A DNA stretch of 64,000 bases from Synaphobranchus kaupii (Eukaryota; Chordata; Actinopteri; Anguilliformes; Synaphobranchidae): the NCBI GenBank assembly GCA_029718625.1, contig CM056381.1, positions 55,732,157 to 55,796,156 on the forward strand. The letters run 5' to 3'. Positions within the stretch are counted from its first letter, which is position 1. The number at the start of each line of letters is the position of its first letter. The translations under genes were made by a program, and so were the position numbers. Positions 1 through 53,379 of the stretch are shown here, piece by piece. The notes under the pieces are model-generated. The model had not been told where the DNA came from. It did not search any database and was given only the letters and a program-made list of their open reading frames with translations.

Positions 1-734
1 GTCACAAATCGTCTACCAATAAAGTTAAATGATGATTTCCACTAATAGTTTGGCTGCAGGAGCAACGAATGTCTCAGTTGAGCAAAAATGGTGGCACTGG
101 TGCCATTATCACTATGCATCTACGCAAAGGGGTTAACCTCAAGTATCTCCTGGGAAAATCCTAAAATTAGAGAAAACAGCATACAAGTGTAAGAGATCAT
201 TTAAAAGTTTTTTATTGCGCAACTGAAATGTTGAATAAATTAGAAAATAACATTGATTTAGCAGTTAAATACAATCGCTTTAAACCAGATCTCTAGCGAA
301 TAGTGTCTTATTATAGCTTACTAAGATGCAGTTTTGTAATTATTATTTCAGGCTAGCTAACGAAAACTAGCTACATAATAAGCTTGTTGCGGTTCAGCTA
401 GTAGCCAGCAAATGGGCAATATTTAAAACACATTTTGCTTGGAGTTCATATTTAATATGGGTTACTGGCCTCTTATGTTTTATATCTGTGCCACCTGCAA
501 AGCAATCTATGCATCCACCGTTTTGATTGTAGTTTATTAATATATTTGATTGGGAGGTATTTCGTAACATACATTTTTGTGTATTCTTCCCCATTCCTGC
601 TTATGAGGTATTTTAAAGGTGCAAAGTATTTTCTGTCTATCAATAAATTGATTGTCAATAATTTTTGACATTAAAACTATCCCGTAATAATTTTATTTTG
701 TGACACATTGAAATTGTATCTTCTCTATGTTGCT
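1..734. other. Presumed tmem63a intron; nothing recognised
   Basis: This is AT-rich DNA with no supported exon, repeat or RNA gene. It should belong to the intron before visible exon 1. The missing N-terminal exon(s) with TM0 were searched for here and not found. Confidence 0.5.
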
Positions 735-830
735 TTGCAGGAGGGTTCTCCAACTCTGGTGCTCAAGACCTGCATTTTGCTGGTTTCAGTTCTTACTCTG
801 AACCTAATTGATCAGCTAAAGCAGTTGATT
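735..830. repeat. MITE-like end, 'tctccaactctggtgct' family
   Basis: A fragment starting gagggttctccaactctgg belongs to a dispersed foldback repeat also seen near 48776, at 54820-54985 and at 56526-56722. It follows an acceptor-like tttgcag, but its frames do not match any TMEM63 exon. Confidence 0.45.
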
Positions 831-957
831 ACAAAGCAGACTTCCCCGGTTTTCTTGGGTTGAACCAGTTATTGGCTTTAATATGAAAACAAAAAGCAGC
901 AGATTCTGCGGCCCTCTGGGATCAGGGTTGAGCTATCAGCGTTAGTGTAAAGTGAGG

Positions 958-40753
<39,796 letters not shown>

Positions 40754-41138
40754 CCCATGCCAAAATCATTGAGTGAAATGCCACAGACCACAGCTAATAG
40801 CCCTATGTAAAATGTATTGCTCTCCAGTTGATACTTGGTCTTCCGATTTAGCTTGTGGTTGGCGTGACCACAGGATGGTGTTTCTCTACGCTGTATTATG
40901 TGAGCCACAGGGAGTCCCCTTTGCTGTACCTGGAACCCCACCACCACCAATATTGCTAGCCTGACCCCTCTTGTTGCGGTCTCTCTCACTTTGCGTACGC
41001 CATCCCCGAAACCAAATCTCAAGCCACATACGAGTCCCTCTGCGTGGGCGGGGGGCTCGAAATCTCACCGCGGCACCTGCCAATCAGTGGTCTTTTCTCT
41101 ATCAATCTGAAAGCACCCTCTACCCTATCTGCTGTCTG

Positions 41139-41144
41139 AATAAA
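41139..41144 (+). other. Candidate poly(A) signal of tmem63a
   Basis: AATAAA lies 386 bp after the stop codon, followed by a second AATAAA a few bases on. This would give a 3' UTR of about 0.4 kb. It is inferred from position only. Confidence 0.5.
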
Positions 41145-43390
41145 GCAAATAAATATATATAGAAAAAACAAAATGAGGGCGGGCTATCCACTCTACTAAA
41201 AAAATAAAAAATAAAAAAACATAATGAAACGGAAGTTCTGTAAGAACTAATGTTCACATGCACTGTGCAATGAGACTAACATAGCAGGGTTGCTGGAACT
41301 AATAGCTTTTCAAAAACATTTTACAGAATTAACCTAAAGAAGAAAACCAAAGCACAGCCATTATACTGTCCCAAATAGCTTCGTTGTGAAATGTTGAAGA
41401 AATGTTTTTTTAAAGGGAATCTGGACCCTGGTGTTCCAGAGAAACCTGTATATAATTTTTTTCCTTTGCATTATTTTATACCAGTCTAGAACATCTGGCA
41501 TTGTTCAAAGGTGGTAAACTCATATGTATTTCTTTTAAAATCAAATGACTGTTTATTATAATGTTGTATGATACTGTGTAGACTGAAAAAGCATTGTTCT
41601 AAATTGTTGAATGAATAGGACATTAAAACCTCTTTTTTCAAAATATGTTTTGATTTTTGTATTTTATAAATGACACTAAACAAATATCAGGCAAACATCC
41701 CAACATCCCAAGGTGTCTTCATGTTAACTGCATATTACAAATGTGAATGGCAAAATGCACTGCACCAGCACAACCAATCAAAGTAGAGCAGTGTGCCCTG
41801 TCTAATATTAATGCTGTCCTCTTAAACATCAAGGTAATACAATTGCCAGTCTGACTTTATATTAGTGGTGGGCCCCAACAAGCACTTGGGTTTCTACACT
41901 AAATTATGGAATTTTATTTCATACATGGCATAAACTTTTTTTTTTCTTCTTTTTTTCTAAATCATGTTTTTCGATAAATTATCCAGTTTGTTGATAAGGG
42001 TGTCCTAGCATTGCTTTAGAGTGCTGTAGGTTTGTAAGCTCTTGCTAGATTAGTAATTTTGAACAGGGTCTTGTTACCCTGAAATCTAAACCTCGGCTAG
42101 TCAGAGAGCCAGGCTGGCTTTACTCTGGTAAAACTGTAGAACGCAAGCCAACAGTGACATCAAGATCGTGTATAAAAATGCCCTATTGTTTTGGCCTTTG
42201 TTCATTGTCTATAACTACAGGAAGCTGGAGAGGACTCAAAATTCCTTGTTTAAGAGCCTTGAAAGAACTCTTCTCACTCAGTTTATAAATGAATCAGATG
42301 GGAGTGAACTGTTCAGTAAGAAATAAAAAGAAATGTCTTCCTAGCACATGGTGCAGTAGAGAGACTACTCGTTAAACTCTCCAGTGGAAATCTCTGAAAA
42401 CTTTTCAGAGATAGTTCAGTGCAGGCTCTGGAGAGACAGGCTTCTGAATTGTTTCATGTAAATATCCAGCTGTATAAACGGCTTGTATGTAAAAAGAATG
42501 TAAGCTGTGTATGTCTCTCTGGATAAGAATGCCTGCAAAACGGCTGGCTCCATTTGGAATCCGGTAAACGTAAAATGCGTCCACTAGAGGATGCTGTTGG
42601 CCCACGGTTCTGAAAGGGTCTTGCATTGTCCTAATGAGTATTTCTCTTCATGGCCCAATGCAATCTGATTGTTCACACATTTATCTGGGTGTACATGTTC
42701 GTGTTAGTTCTCTGTTTGATGTGCACTGTGTAGCACGCGACGTGCAGTCCGCGAAAAATATCCGCCATACTATTTTCCAACCATACTGTGGAAGTGTTGT
42801 AAGCACGTCGTAAGACGTTCCACCAGTGTTGCCATGTCCGCGGTTTTACAGCTAAATTGGGCTGCTTTCAAAGTGCAGTCACGGCTAAAAATTAAAGTCT
42901 GTCTTTGAGAAAACGAGTGCAACAGCATCCGCGTGGTACATGGCACGCAACCATATTTCATTATTTTGTGCAACTTGAAATTTAGCAAGAAGTCATGCAA
43001 AGAAGATAACGATAGCCCGCCATTAAAAAAAAATACAGTACTGTTCTTAGGCACATGTAAAAAAAAAAATAAATAAATAAAATCTGTAAAGCGAAGATGC
43101 TTTCAAAAAATAATGAAATGAAAAGTTTCTCAATATCAAACAATTGACTAAAGAGCAGTGAACAGTAAAAGAAAACAATCAAATCAATATTTGTTGGGAC
43201 CACCCTTTAAAACTGCACAATTCTTGTATGCCACATAACATCTACATTTTTGAACTGAATCAAACCGATCAAAGCAACAACTAATTAGATATCTGTGGTC
43301 ATGGATGAATCAACAGAGGAGCAGACAATTATATTCTTCAAGGAAAATCCATCACATCTGATATGAAAGTTTTAATTGCTGCTGTGATAG
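41145..43390. other. Intergenic DNA; only repeat remnants
   Basis: No coding match. 42480-42570 (tctctctggataagaatgcc) resembles a decayed SINE tail. The remainder has no recognisable feature. Confidence 0.4.
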
Positions 43391-43399
43391 GGTATAGTT

Positions 43400-43632
43400 A
43401 TAGTCAGTGTGTGTGTGCATGCTCTCTTTGAGACTCATGTAGATGTGTAGTCAGTGTGTGTGTGCATGCTCTCTTTGAGACTCATGTAGATGTGTAGTCA
43501 GTCAGTGTGTGTGTGTGTGTGTGTGTGCATGCTCTCTTTGAGACTCATGTAGATGTGTAGTCAGTCAGTGTGTGTGTGTGTGTGTGCATGCTCTCTTTGA
43601 GACTCATGTAGATTTGTAGTCAGTCAGTCAGT

Positions 43633-43663
<31 letters not shown>

Positions 43664-43886
43664 CATGCTCTCTTTGAGACTCATGTAGATGTGTAGTCAG
43701 TGTGTGTGTGCATGCTCTCTTTGAGACTCACCTGCAGATGTGTAGACAGTCAGTGTGTGTGTGCATGCTCTCTTTGAGACTTATTTAGATGTGTAGTCAG
43801 TGTGTGTGTGCATGCTCTCTTTGAGACTTATGTAGATGTGTAGTCTGTGTGTCTCTCTTTGAGACTCATGTAGATGTGTAGTCAGT

Positions 43887-43917
<31 letters not shown>

Positions 43918-44098
43918 CATGCTCTCTTTGAGACTCATGTAGATGTGTAGTCAGTCAGTGTGTGTGTGCATGCTCTCTGAGACTTATGTAGATGTATAGT
44001 CAGTGTGTGTGTGCATGCTCTCTTTGAGACTCATGTAGATGTGTAGTCAGTGTGTGTGTGCATGCTCTCTTTGAGACTCATGTAGATGTGTAGTCAGT

Positions 44099-44162
<64 letters not shown>

Positions 44163-44264
44163 ATGCTCTCTGAGACTCATGTAGATGTGCAGTCAGTCAG
44201 TCAGTGTGTGTGTGTGTGTGTGTGTGCATGCTCTCTTTGAGACTCATGTAGATGTGTAGTCAGT

Positions 44265-44304
<40 letters not shown>

Positions 44305-44593
44305 ATGCTCTCTGAGACTCATGTAGATGTGCAGTCAGTCAGTCAGTGTGTGTGTGTGTGTGTGTGCATGCTCTCTGAGACTCATGTAGATGTGTAGTCA
44401 GTCAGTGTGTGTGTGTGTGTGTGCATGCTCTCTTTGAGACTCATGTAGCTGTGTAGTCAGTCAGTCAGTGTGTGTGTGTGTGTGTGTGCATGCTCTCTTT
44501 GAGACTCATGTAGATGTGTAGTCAGTCAGTCAGTGTGTGTGTGTGTGTGTGTGCATGCTCTCTTTGAGACTCACCTGCACATGTGTAGTCAGT

Positions 44594-44633
<40 letters not shown>

Positions 44634-44650
44634 ATGGTCCCTTTGAGAAT
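43400..44650. repeat. Minisatellite A (GT-rich, about 20 units)
   Basis: The unit is gcatgctctctttgagactc, then atgtagatgtgtagtcagt, followed by a GT run of 4-30 repeats, so unit length varies from about 45 to over 100 bp. Confidence 0.95.
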
Positions 44651-44869
44651 CACATGCAGATGTGTAGATGGTCAGTGCATGCGCGCATGATTTGTTGTCA
44701 CTTTCAATTCAATCAGTTCAAGAAATTGATATTGAATAGATCATGAACTGAAAAAATCCAGATTTTTTTTTTTCAATTTATGAATTGACTTTCAATTAAT
44801 TTCCTGACTTGTCTGGCTTAATAGTGAAATTACCTCACCACTGTATGCAGATGTGCAGTCTTTCATTGT

Positions 44870-47470
44870 GTGTGTTCAGGTGTGTAGTCTGTGTGTGTGT
44901 GTGTGTGTGTGTGTACATTCTCTTTGAGAGAGACATGCAGGTGTGAAGTCTGTGCGTGTGTACATTCCATTTGAGAGACATGCAGGTGTATAGTCTGTGT
45001 ATGTGTGTGTACATTCCCTTTGAGAGACATGCAGGTGTGTAGTCTGTGTGTGTGTACATTCCCTTTGAGAGACATGCAGGTATGTAGTCTGTATGTGTAC
45101 ATTCCCTTTGAGAGACATGCAGGTGTGTAGTCTGTGTGTACATTCCCTTTGAGAGACATGCAGGTGTGTAGTCTGTATGTGTGTACATTCCCTTTGAGAG
45201 ACATGCAGGTATGTAGTCTGTATGTGTACATTCCCTTTGAGAGACATGCAGGTGTGTAGTCTGTGTGTGTGCATTCCCTTTGAGAGACATGCAGGTATGT
45301 AGTCTGTATGTGTACATTCCCTTTGAGAGACATGCAGGTATGTAGTCTGTATGTGTACATTCCCTTTGAGAGACATGCAGGTATGTAGTCTGTATGTGTA
45401 CATTCCCTTTGAGAGACATGCAGGTGTGTAGTATATGTGTACATTCCCTTTGAGAGACATGCAGGTGTGTAGTCTGTATGTGTACATTCCCTTTGAGAGA
45501 CATGCAGGTGTGTAGTATATGTGTACATTCCCTTTGAGAGACATGCAGGTGTGTAGTCTGTATGTGTACATTCCCTTTGAGAGACATGCAGGTGTGTAGT
45601 CTGTGTGTGTACATTCCCTTTGAGAGACATGCAGGTGTGTAGTCTGTGTATGTGTGTGTACATTCCCTTTGAGAGACATGCAGGTGTGTAGTCTGTGTGT
45701 GTGCACATTCCCTTTGAGAGACATGCAGGTGTGTAGTCTGTGTGTGTGCACATTCCCTTTGAGAGACATGCAGGTGTGTAGTCTGTGTGTGTGCACATTC
45801 CCTTTGAGAGACATGCAGGTGTGTAGTCTGTGTGTGTGCACATTCCCTTTGAGAGACATGCAGATGTGTAGTCTGTGTGTGTGCACATTCCCTTTGAGAG
45901 ACATGCAGGTGTGTAGTCTGTGTGTGTACATTCCCTTTGAGAGACATGCAGGTATGTAGTCTGTATGTGTACATTCCCTTTGAGAGACATGCAGGTGTGT
46001 AGTCTGTGTGTGTGCACATTCCCTTTGAGAGACATGCAGGTATGTAGTCTGTATGTGTACATTCCCTTTGAGAGACATGCAGGTGTGTAGTCTGTATGTG
46101 TGTACATTCCCTTTGAGAGACATGCAGGTATGTAGTCTGTATGTGTACATTCCCTTTGAGAGACATGCAGGTGTGTAGTCTATGTGTACATTCCCTTTGA
46201 GAGACATGCAGGTGTGTAGTCTGTATGTGTACATTCCCTTTGAGAGACATGCAGGTGTGTAGTATATGTGTACATTCCCTTTGAGAGACATGCCGGTGTG
46301 TAGTCTGTATGTGTGTACATTCCCTTTGAGAGACATGCAGGTGTGTAGTCTGTGTGTACATTCCCTTTGAGAGACATGCAGGTGTGTAGTCTGTGTGTGT
46401 GCATTCCCTTTGAGAGACATGCCGGTGTGTAGTCTGTATGTGTACATTCCCTTTGAGAGACATGCAGGTGTGTAGTATATGTGTACATTCCCTTTGAGAG
46501 ACATGCAGGTGTGTAGTCTGTATGTGTGTACATTCCATTTGAGAGACATGCAGGTGTGTAGTCTGTGTGTGTACATTCCCTTTGAGAGACATGCAGGTGT
46601 GTAGTCTGTATGTGTGTACATTCCCTTTGAGAGACATGCCGGTGTGTAGTCTGTATGTGTGTACATTCCCTTTGAGAGACATGCAGGTATGTAGTCTGTA
46701 TGTGTACATTCCCTTTGAGAGACATGCAGGTGTGTAGTCTGTGTGTACATTCTCTGTGAGAGAGATATGCAGGTGTGTAGTCTGTATGTGTGTACATTCC
46801 CTTTGAGAGACATGCAGGTGTGTAGTATATGTGTACATTCCCTTTGAGAGACATGCAGGTGTGTAGTCTGTATGTGTGTACATTCCCTTTGAGAGACATG
46901 CAGGTGTGTAGTCTGTGTGTGTACATTCCCTTTGAGAGACATGCAGGTGTGTAGTCTGTATGTGTGTACATTCCCTTTGAGAGACATGCCGGTGTGTAGT
47001 CTGTATGTGTGTACATTCCCTTTGAGAGACATGCAGGTATGTAGTCTGTATGTGTACATTCCCTTTGAGAGACATGCAGGTGTGTAGTCTGTGTGTACAT
47101 TCTCTGTGAGAGAGATATGCAGGTGTGTAGTCTGTATGTGTGTACATTCCCTTTGAGAGACATGCAGGTGTGTAGTATATGTGTACATTCCCTTTGAGAG
47201 ACATGCAGGTGTGTAGTCTGTATGTGTGTACATTCCCTTTGAGAGACATGCAGGTGTGTAGTCTGTGTGTGTGCATTCCCTTTGAGAGACATGCCGGTGT
47301 GTAGTCTGTATGTGTGTACATTCCCTTTGAGAGACATGCAGGTGTGTAGTCTGTGTGTACATTCCCTTTGAGAGACATGCAGGTGTGTAGTCTGTGTGTA
47401 CATTCTCTGTGAGAGAGATATGCAGGTGTGTATTTCATTATGTACGTATGTGTTCCCTTTGAGAAAAAGA
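44870..47470. repeat. Minisatellite B (about 60 units of 39-45 bp)
   Basis: The unit is cattccctttgagagacatg, then caggtgtgtagtctgtgtgt, with small GT length changes. The minus strand is open in several overlapping frames, the longest 955 codons, because the unit has no stop in any minus frame. Composition is a His/Thr/Cys/Leu repeat; no family match. Confidence 0.97.
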
Positions 47471-47479
47471 TGCAGGACT

Positions 47480-49405
47480 TTTGTATTACAGACTGGTCAG
47501 ATGTATACTTTCTTTCAGAGCGCTGTACAAGTGTGTGGTTGAGAGACATGCAAGTATCTGGGGAGTATCTGGGAGACACATGCAGGTGTGTAGAGTTGGA
47601 GTTAAGTGCATGTGTGTGTGACCTTTGTGTGAAGGCAGGCACGGACAGAGAGGGACAAAGAATCTCTGTGGGAACAGGTTTCACAGTAAGACACCGTTTC
47701 ACTCTTTATTATGTCTGTTAATCAGCCGTGATGTGAATTTAGCTCCCAAATCCTGTTAATTGGCTGTAATGTGACGGCAGCTCAAATCTTTCAATCCTCT
47801 TCGATAAGCATGCTAATGTAAAAACTATTCAGCTGCGCTCCAGCCAAATGCATGGTCAGTTATAAATGTCCCACGTTCTTTTTAAAACTCTGCTGAAACT
47901 GCTCAATTGGGGTTAGAGGACTTCTTTTCAAAATGCACAAATATTGGACCCATCACAAGCATTTTTAAGGAGTGGAACTACATAGTAATGCATCTTATTG
48001 TGTGTTGTCACACCAATCCATGTATTGTGCATACAATTTATTTATTATTTTTTTTATCAAATCAGTCCTTCAAAAGTAATATAGCCTACTCCTCAAGCCA
48101 TCTGTCATTTTAGGTTACCTGAATCATCTCAATCAGTCATTTAATTAATAGCTCATTTTCATTTGCACATTACTTGAGCAGAGCACCTAATTAAAGTCAT
48201 ATTTAAGGCAATGTGACAATACACTAATGTCAGAATTTTGTTCAGCTAGTGGTTGAAATGGGATAGAAATGATCTACACTTCAAGGCTGTCATTATTTTA
48301 ACCCATTCTGTCAGACATTGACAGTTTGTAAGTTTTGCTGTCTATCAGCGTACACTGAACCAGGTGGATACAAGTTTTTTGCAGAACGGTTGCTTCTTTC
48401 ATTGTCAGAGTTGTCTTGTGCATTTTAAAATTTATGATTGGTCTCTAATTCATCTTGGATTTTTTTTTTTATTAAGACATGGGTCAAATGCATCTTTGAA
48501 ATACTGACTGTTAAATGTTGGAAAATGTTTAGTGAAACAAGTTGCTATGGAATCACATGAAAGAAACACTGAATATTGGTGTTTCCTTCAAAATTTTGTA
48601 ATCTGGAGGAATTTGTCTGGTGTCTAGCGTGAATATATTTCAAGTAAAGTATTTAAATTGGGTCATACTGTGACACGTATAATGCATCTCATTAAACCTT
48701 ACATACATAATACTTATTATATGAATCTTATACTCTCATTTGTATCCAGTATATCATGTATTATACCCTAGAAGAGGGATCAACCATGGTTCTGGAGGGC
48801 CACAGGGTATGTTGGTTTCTATTTCAATTAACTCAAATTGAAGAAACCTGCAGAGGTGATTTAACTATGTATTCAACTGCTTTAATTGACCAATTATTTA
48901 CAGACATTGAAGCTATCCAGGCTCAGTGTCTAGAACATCTACAATGCACCTCATACCATAACATAACATCACACATCACATAGTGTAAAACACATTGGTA
49001 CCTCATTATGCCTGAACACCCTGAAACATGGCTTGTAAAGGACCGAACTAGAATACTGCTGGAAGCATTTGCAGAGCTAATATTTGCTATAGAGTTGGAG
49101 GGAGGAGTGGATACTCTTCACTCACTGTTTGTAACTGCTTTTTCTGTCACAGATGGATACTTCTGACTGCTTTGGGCTGCTGTGTTTCTGCATGTCTGCC
49201 TTTTTGTTTCCCTCCCTCATAAATCCCCATCTCTGCCTCTCTCCCTTGCTTTCCCACACAATGCACTTAGGGTTATCAAGGTTGTACAGTCTTGGCTGCT
49301 GGAAGAACATTTCTTGCAAAATGAACACTGTTATTTTGTTTGGATTATCCCTCTCTTGTGTGTGTTCCCAGTGTTAATGACAGACTTCCTTAAAATGGAT
49401 TTACC
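47480..49405. other. Intergenic DNA; one MITE-like remnant
   Basis: 48776-48870 (accatggttctggagggcca) belongs to the 'tctccaactctggtgct' family. No gene is recognised. Confidence 0.4.
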
Positions 49406-49417
49406 CCCCCCCCCCCA

Positions 49418-49453
49418 CACACACGCACACACACACACACACACACACACGCA

Positions 49454-49512
<59 letters not shown>
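49418..49512. repeat. (AC)n microsatellite
   Basis: AC repeats with a few GC interruptions, preceded by a C run. Confidence 0.97.
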
Positions 49513-49514
<2 letters not shown>

Positions 49515-49984
49515 AGAGGCACAGTATCTTCAAATAATTTAGAGGCTAACCTCACAGTAAGCTTTTTAGCCACCCCACCTGATTCAAGTTAAATTTTGCT
49601 CCAACATTCAATAAGGTTTATCTTTGGATGTGCTCAGTTAATAGGTGTAACCACTGTGTAATCACATTCACACACTGTCTTATTAGCATTGAAAGCTAAT
49701 TCTAAGTAGAAATATTTAGCAATCAGCCAGTATCATACACACACAACACACATATTGATAAAGATAGATTTGTTGAGTTTTTAAAAGACTTTATTATCCC
49801 TACACAAATGTTTTCCCTGGACTTAAGAAGTCTATACAGCCTTTAAACAACAGCCAATGGCTTTACTCAATAAATGTTGGCTATAAACTAGAAATAACTA
49901 GAACTTTACACAAAAAGGGCAGGGTGGAAGTGAAAAGATTTATTTATTTTTGCCACAGAGACAAAAGGCAGGAAACATGAGCAT

Positions 49985-50053
49985 GGGGGGGGGGGGGGGT
50001 TAATTGCTTGCAGGCCTGTGCTGCTGTTCCTTTGGGGGGGGGGGGGGGGGGGG
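49985..50053. repeat. Pair of long G runs
   Basis: G15 at 49985-49999 and G20 at 50034-50053 are separated by 34 bases. They could form a G-quadruplex, and their lengths may be assembly-sensitive. Confidence 0.9.
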
Positions 50054-50059
50054 TGTATG

Positions 50060-50869
50060 TATGTCTACATGTTGAAGCTGTCCTCTTTCTCTATAACCAG
50101 AGAAACAATGTGCAGGGGCTCACCACCCTAAAGAAGGTTTGAGTGGATGCATTTCTGGGGAAGTCTGGCTGTGCTGTAGACAAACCTCCCTGAGGCCGTG
50201 TCTCGTTTTTACAGCTGATTTTCTTTCTCTTTTTTTTTTTTTGCTCGTCCAGTAAGTGAAAAAAAAAAACAATGAAGAATAAAAACACAAACAGACTTAA
50301 ATATATTCAGTGTGTGCATCTAATATGTATTAAAAACCAAAACACCCTCTAATGCTGACATCTTCAACCTGCAAACTATATTGGCATAATCTGCTAATAA
50401 TCATAATCTAAACAGTGGGATTTCTAGTGGGATCACAAAAACTTTCATACTTCTATAGAGTCATTAATCCTGCCACCAGCTCTGTGGGAATTCCAACAGA
50501 CAGTGTCACTGCTTTTCCAGATGACCACACCCAACCCGCTGAACTACTGGAGTGAAGTGCCAGAAACAGTGCTACGTCTGAGAAATGGACAGAGGAAAGA
50601 ATGTGGAGAAGGCCAATTGATAAAAGAGGAGAGAGGGAATGTGGCTAGTCCTGTTCTGAAGCTGATGAGGCTGGTAAATCAGCTCGGATAATTAACTCAA
50701 CCTTCCTTCTGCCTTTACACAGTGCCAGCTGGATCAGATCTCACTGCTCTGCTTTCTGTCCAATCCTCGTCCACTTACAAAAGTGGACTACTGAGTATAA
50801 TTAGGAGGAAAGAAAAGGGGAATTGGCAACACCATACTGTTTGAACTCTGTAAACTCTGAAACACCACA
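50060..50869. other. Intergenic DNA; nothing recognised
   Basis: No coding, RNA or repeat feature was supported. Confidence 0.4.
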
Positions 50870-51290
50870 TTGAATGCTGTGGGAATACTGTAAACACTGG
50901 AAAACCACAGGGAATTCTATGGGATTACTGTAAACACTGGAAAACCATAGGGAATTTTATGGGAATACTGTAAACACTGGAAACCCACAGAGAATTATGT
51001 GGGAATACTGTAAAACTGCAGGGAATGATGTGGAAGTACATTGGTAAACATTGGTATACCATAAGGAATTAAATGGGAATAGTACGACCACAGAAACATC
51101 ACAGACAGTGCTGTGAGATGACTGGAAACATTGGAATACCACAAAGAATTCTGTGGAAATACTGTTAATGCTAGAATACAATAGGCAATGATCTGGGAAC
51201 AGTGTAAGCAGTGAAATGCCACAGAAAGTGTTGTGGGAATATTACAAACACCACAGGTCATGGTGTGGGAATACTGTAAACACTAGAAAA
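50870..51290. repeat. ~40-bp degenerate minisatellite
   Basis: About ten units of gggaatactgtaaacactgg, then aaaaccacagggaattctat. Open minus-strand frames across it are artefacts. Confidence 0.85.
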
Positions 51291-51299
51291 CTGAACTTT

Positions 51300-52330
51300 G
51301 GAACTAAATAGTTGGAATGCTAGTACACAAAAGAAACTGCACATGAAATTGTTTTTACACTCTGGATCACACAGAATCCATAAATGAGAACTCTCAGGTA
51401 AGCTGTCCTGGTTTCTTGTGGGATGTGTGTGATTGGGGGATATTATGGGGTTCTTACTGGGGCGGGGGTATGTTAGGTGAGTGTGACTGCACCATAATGG
51501 GGTCGTGGGGGGTTGTTTGGCAAAGTCGTGACAGTGATCGATGGTTCTGACCCTGTGACTGGGTTTTAATGGAAGAGCCAATCAGAAGCCAGGATTGAGG
51601 AGCCATAGTGGCATGGTCCCCCTTCATATCCCCCTCCTGTGTTTCGATCTTTTTTCTCCAGGATTAACTCCTTTGTTTGTCTCTGGCAACACTCTCTGAG
51701 TGCAAAGTGACTCCAGAGTTTCCCAGCCTGGTACATGACAGAATGACCACCAGTGCCAAGTGGGTGGGGCAGGGCGCGGGTGGGGAGGGGGGTTGGTAGT
51801 GAAGTCTCTGAGGAAACCAAACAAGGTCAGGCTTAAGAAAACCTGCGCTACTCCTCATCTTTGCTTTCCCCCTTGACACACATTTGTGTATATTTGGGAG
51901 TGGCCAGATGAGCAATTTTGTGTGCTTGTGCATGCGCGTGCACATGTGATTTATGCATATGTGTTTGTTCAGACATTCCTAGTGAAATTTACTCCAACAA
52001 GGAATTTCTGTCCTCAAAGTGCTTTATTCCAGTTTTACTTCAATGCACGGACAATGCACCCCTTGTGCAAACAATCAAAGTTGTCCCTATATATAGCGCT
52101 GGCCTCTCTGTCTGACTCCTCCAGTTCTGTATGCAAAGGGTGAAGCGACCTTCTGCTCAGCAGACCGTGAGCCAGGACTTGTGGAAGCTGTATGAATGGT
52201 CCTGAACACAGCCCATGGGAGAACCCAGTCCAACACAGGGCAGGAGGATGCTGAGTCCAGCCAGCATGGCCAATGTCAGACCAGCATCCAGCAGTCAGCA
52301 ATATTTGCAGACACTATGGAGGCCACAACA
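51300..52330. other. Intergenic DNA; nothing recognised
   Basis: GC is a little higher than around it, but no open frame matches a known protein and no splice-linked exons were found. Confidence 0.4.
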
Positions 52331-52333
52331 TAT

Positions 52334-52420
52334 ATACAGTGGGTTGGAAAAGTATTCAGCCCCCTTAGACTTTTTAATATTTTGTTGTGTATGAACATTT
52401 GTTAAAAATTATTTGCTGGT
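52334..52420. mobile_element. Tc1-like terminal repeat fragment
   Basis: acagtgggttggaaaagtat, then tcagcccccttagac, is a typical Tc1 end. No matching partner was found, although a related cagccccctt lies at 53168. Confidence 0.55.
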
Positions 52421-53379
52421 ATTCAACACAAACAATACAATTTCAATGTGTAAAAAAAATCTACAATTTGTTCCAAATAATTTTCAAATATAAAACAGAA
52501 AAACAATCCCTTTAAGAATAAGTGCACCCACTGTCTCAGTCTGTCTCCGCCTACTACGCAATTTTGAAAAATACTTTGTAGGGTGAGTGAAAGGGGTGGG
52601 GGCAGAGAAGGTGTGCCCATCGTCATTTGCATAAATTAACGTACAATGTACAAATGATTTTGAACTCTGATCAAACTGTCAAACTAGATGTTGCAGATCA
52701 AATATGAATCAAAATTCAGCAACTTGGCCTATTTCTCACCTCAAATATTTTCAGAAACATATTTTAGAGGACTATTTAGGTGGAATAAGAGAGTTTATGA
52801 ACAGGACGCAACATTGTTCCAGTTTAAAAACGTGGAGCCAAAACCAAAGGACTGTAGTAGGACTAATCAGGTGCCGGCTATTTCCGTTGTGGGCGACAAC
52901 AATTATCCATATGATGCAGAGGTATCTCCAAAGACATCACGATTGGGGCGGGGGCAGTGTGGGGAGCAGAAAGGAAATTTCAACCGTTAGAGGGCAGCAA
53001 AAAGACGCTTTTCTACCAGTTTCTTATGATATACAATATTATTTCAGAATTGTTGAAATAATGGAATGGATGAATAAGTTTCATTATAAGGTAGGCATAC
53101 AAACACGTTTACAGCAAAAAAAAAAAAAAAAAGAAGTGATCTAGAGTGTAGTTAACCTTAAAATATTCAGCCCCCTTGCTTCATTGTACTTTAACAGCCA
53201 TACAGGCAAAACTTTGTTCAAACGTCATGTTTAGATGTAAGGACTTTGAACAATATTTATTTTAATATGTGTGTTCATACTGTTTCTTGGTGACATGCAT
53301 TTTAACTTAATGGGATTTTAGGAAGTACAATGATTGTTACATCACAATACTCAAACACAGTACATGTGATATTGTTCAC

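Noticed and set aside
740..830. Possible exon after tttgcag at 735-741
   Set aside because: None of the three frames matches TMEM63 sequence, two have early stops, and the segment belongs to a dispersed MITE family.
44835..47702. Minus-strand open frames of 955, 828, 414 and 407 codons
   Set aside because: They overlap in several frames across a 39-45-bp tandem repeat whose unit lacks stops. The repeated His/Thr/Cys/Leu peptide has no family match and no gene signals.
52704..53144. 146-codon frame next to a Tc1 end
   Set aside because: No recognisable domain, ends in a poly-Lys run from an A tract, and lies in repeat-rich DNA.
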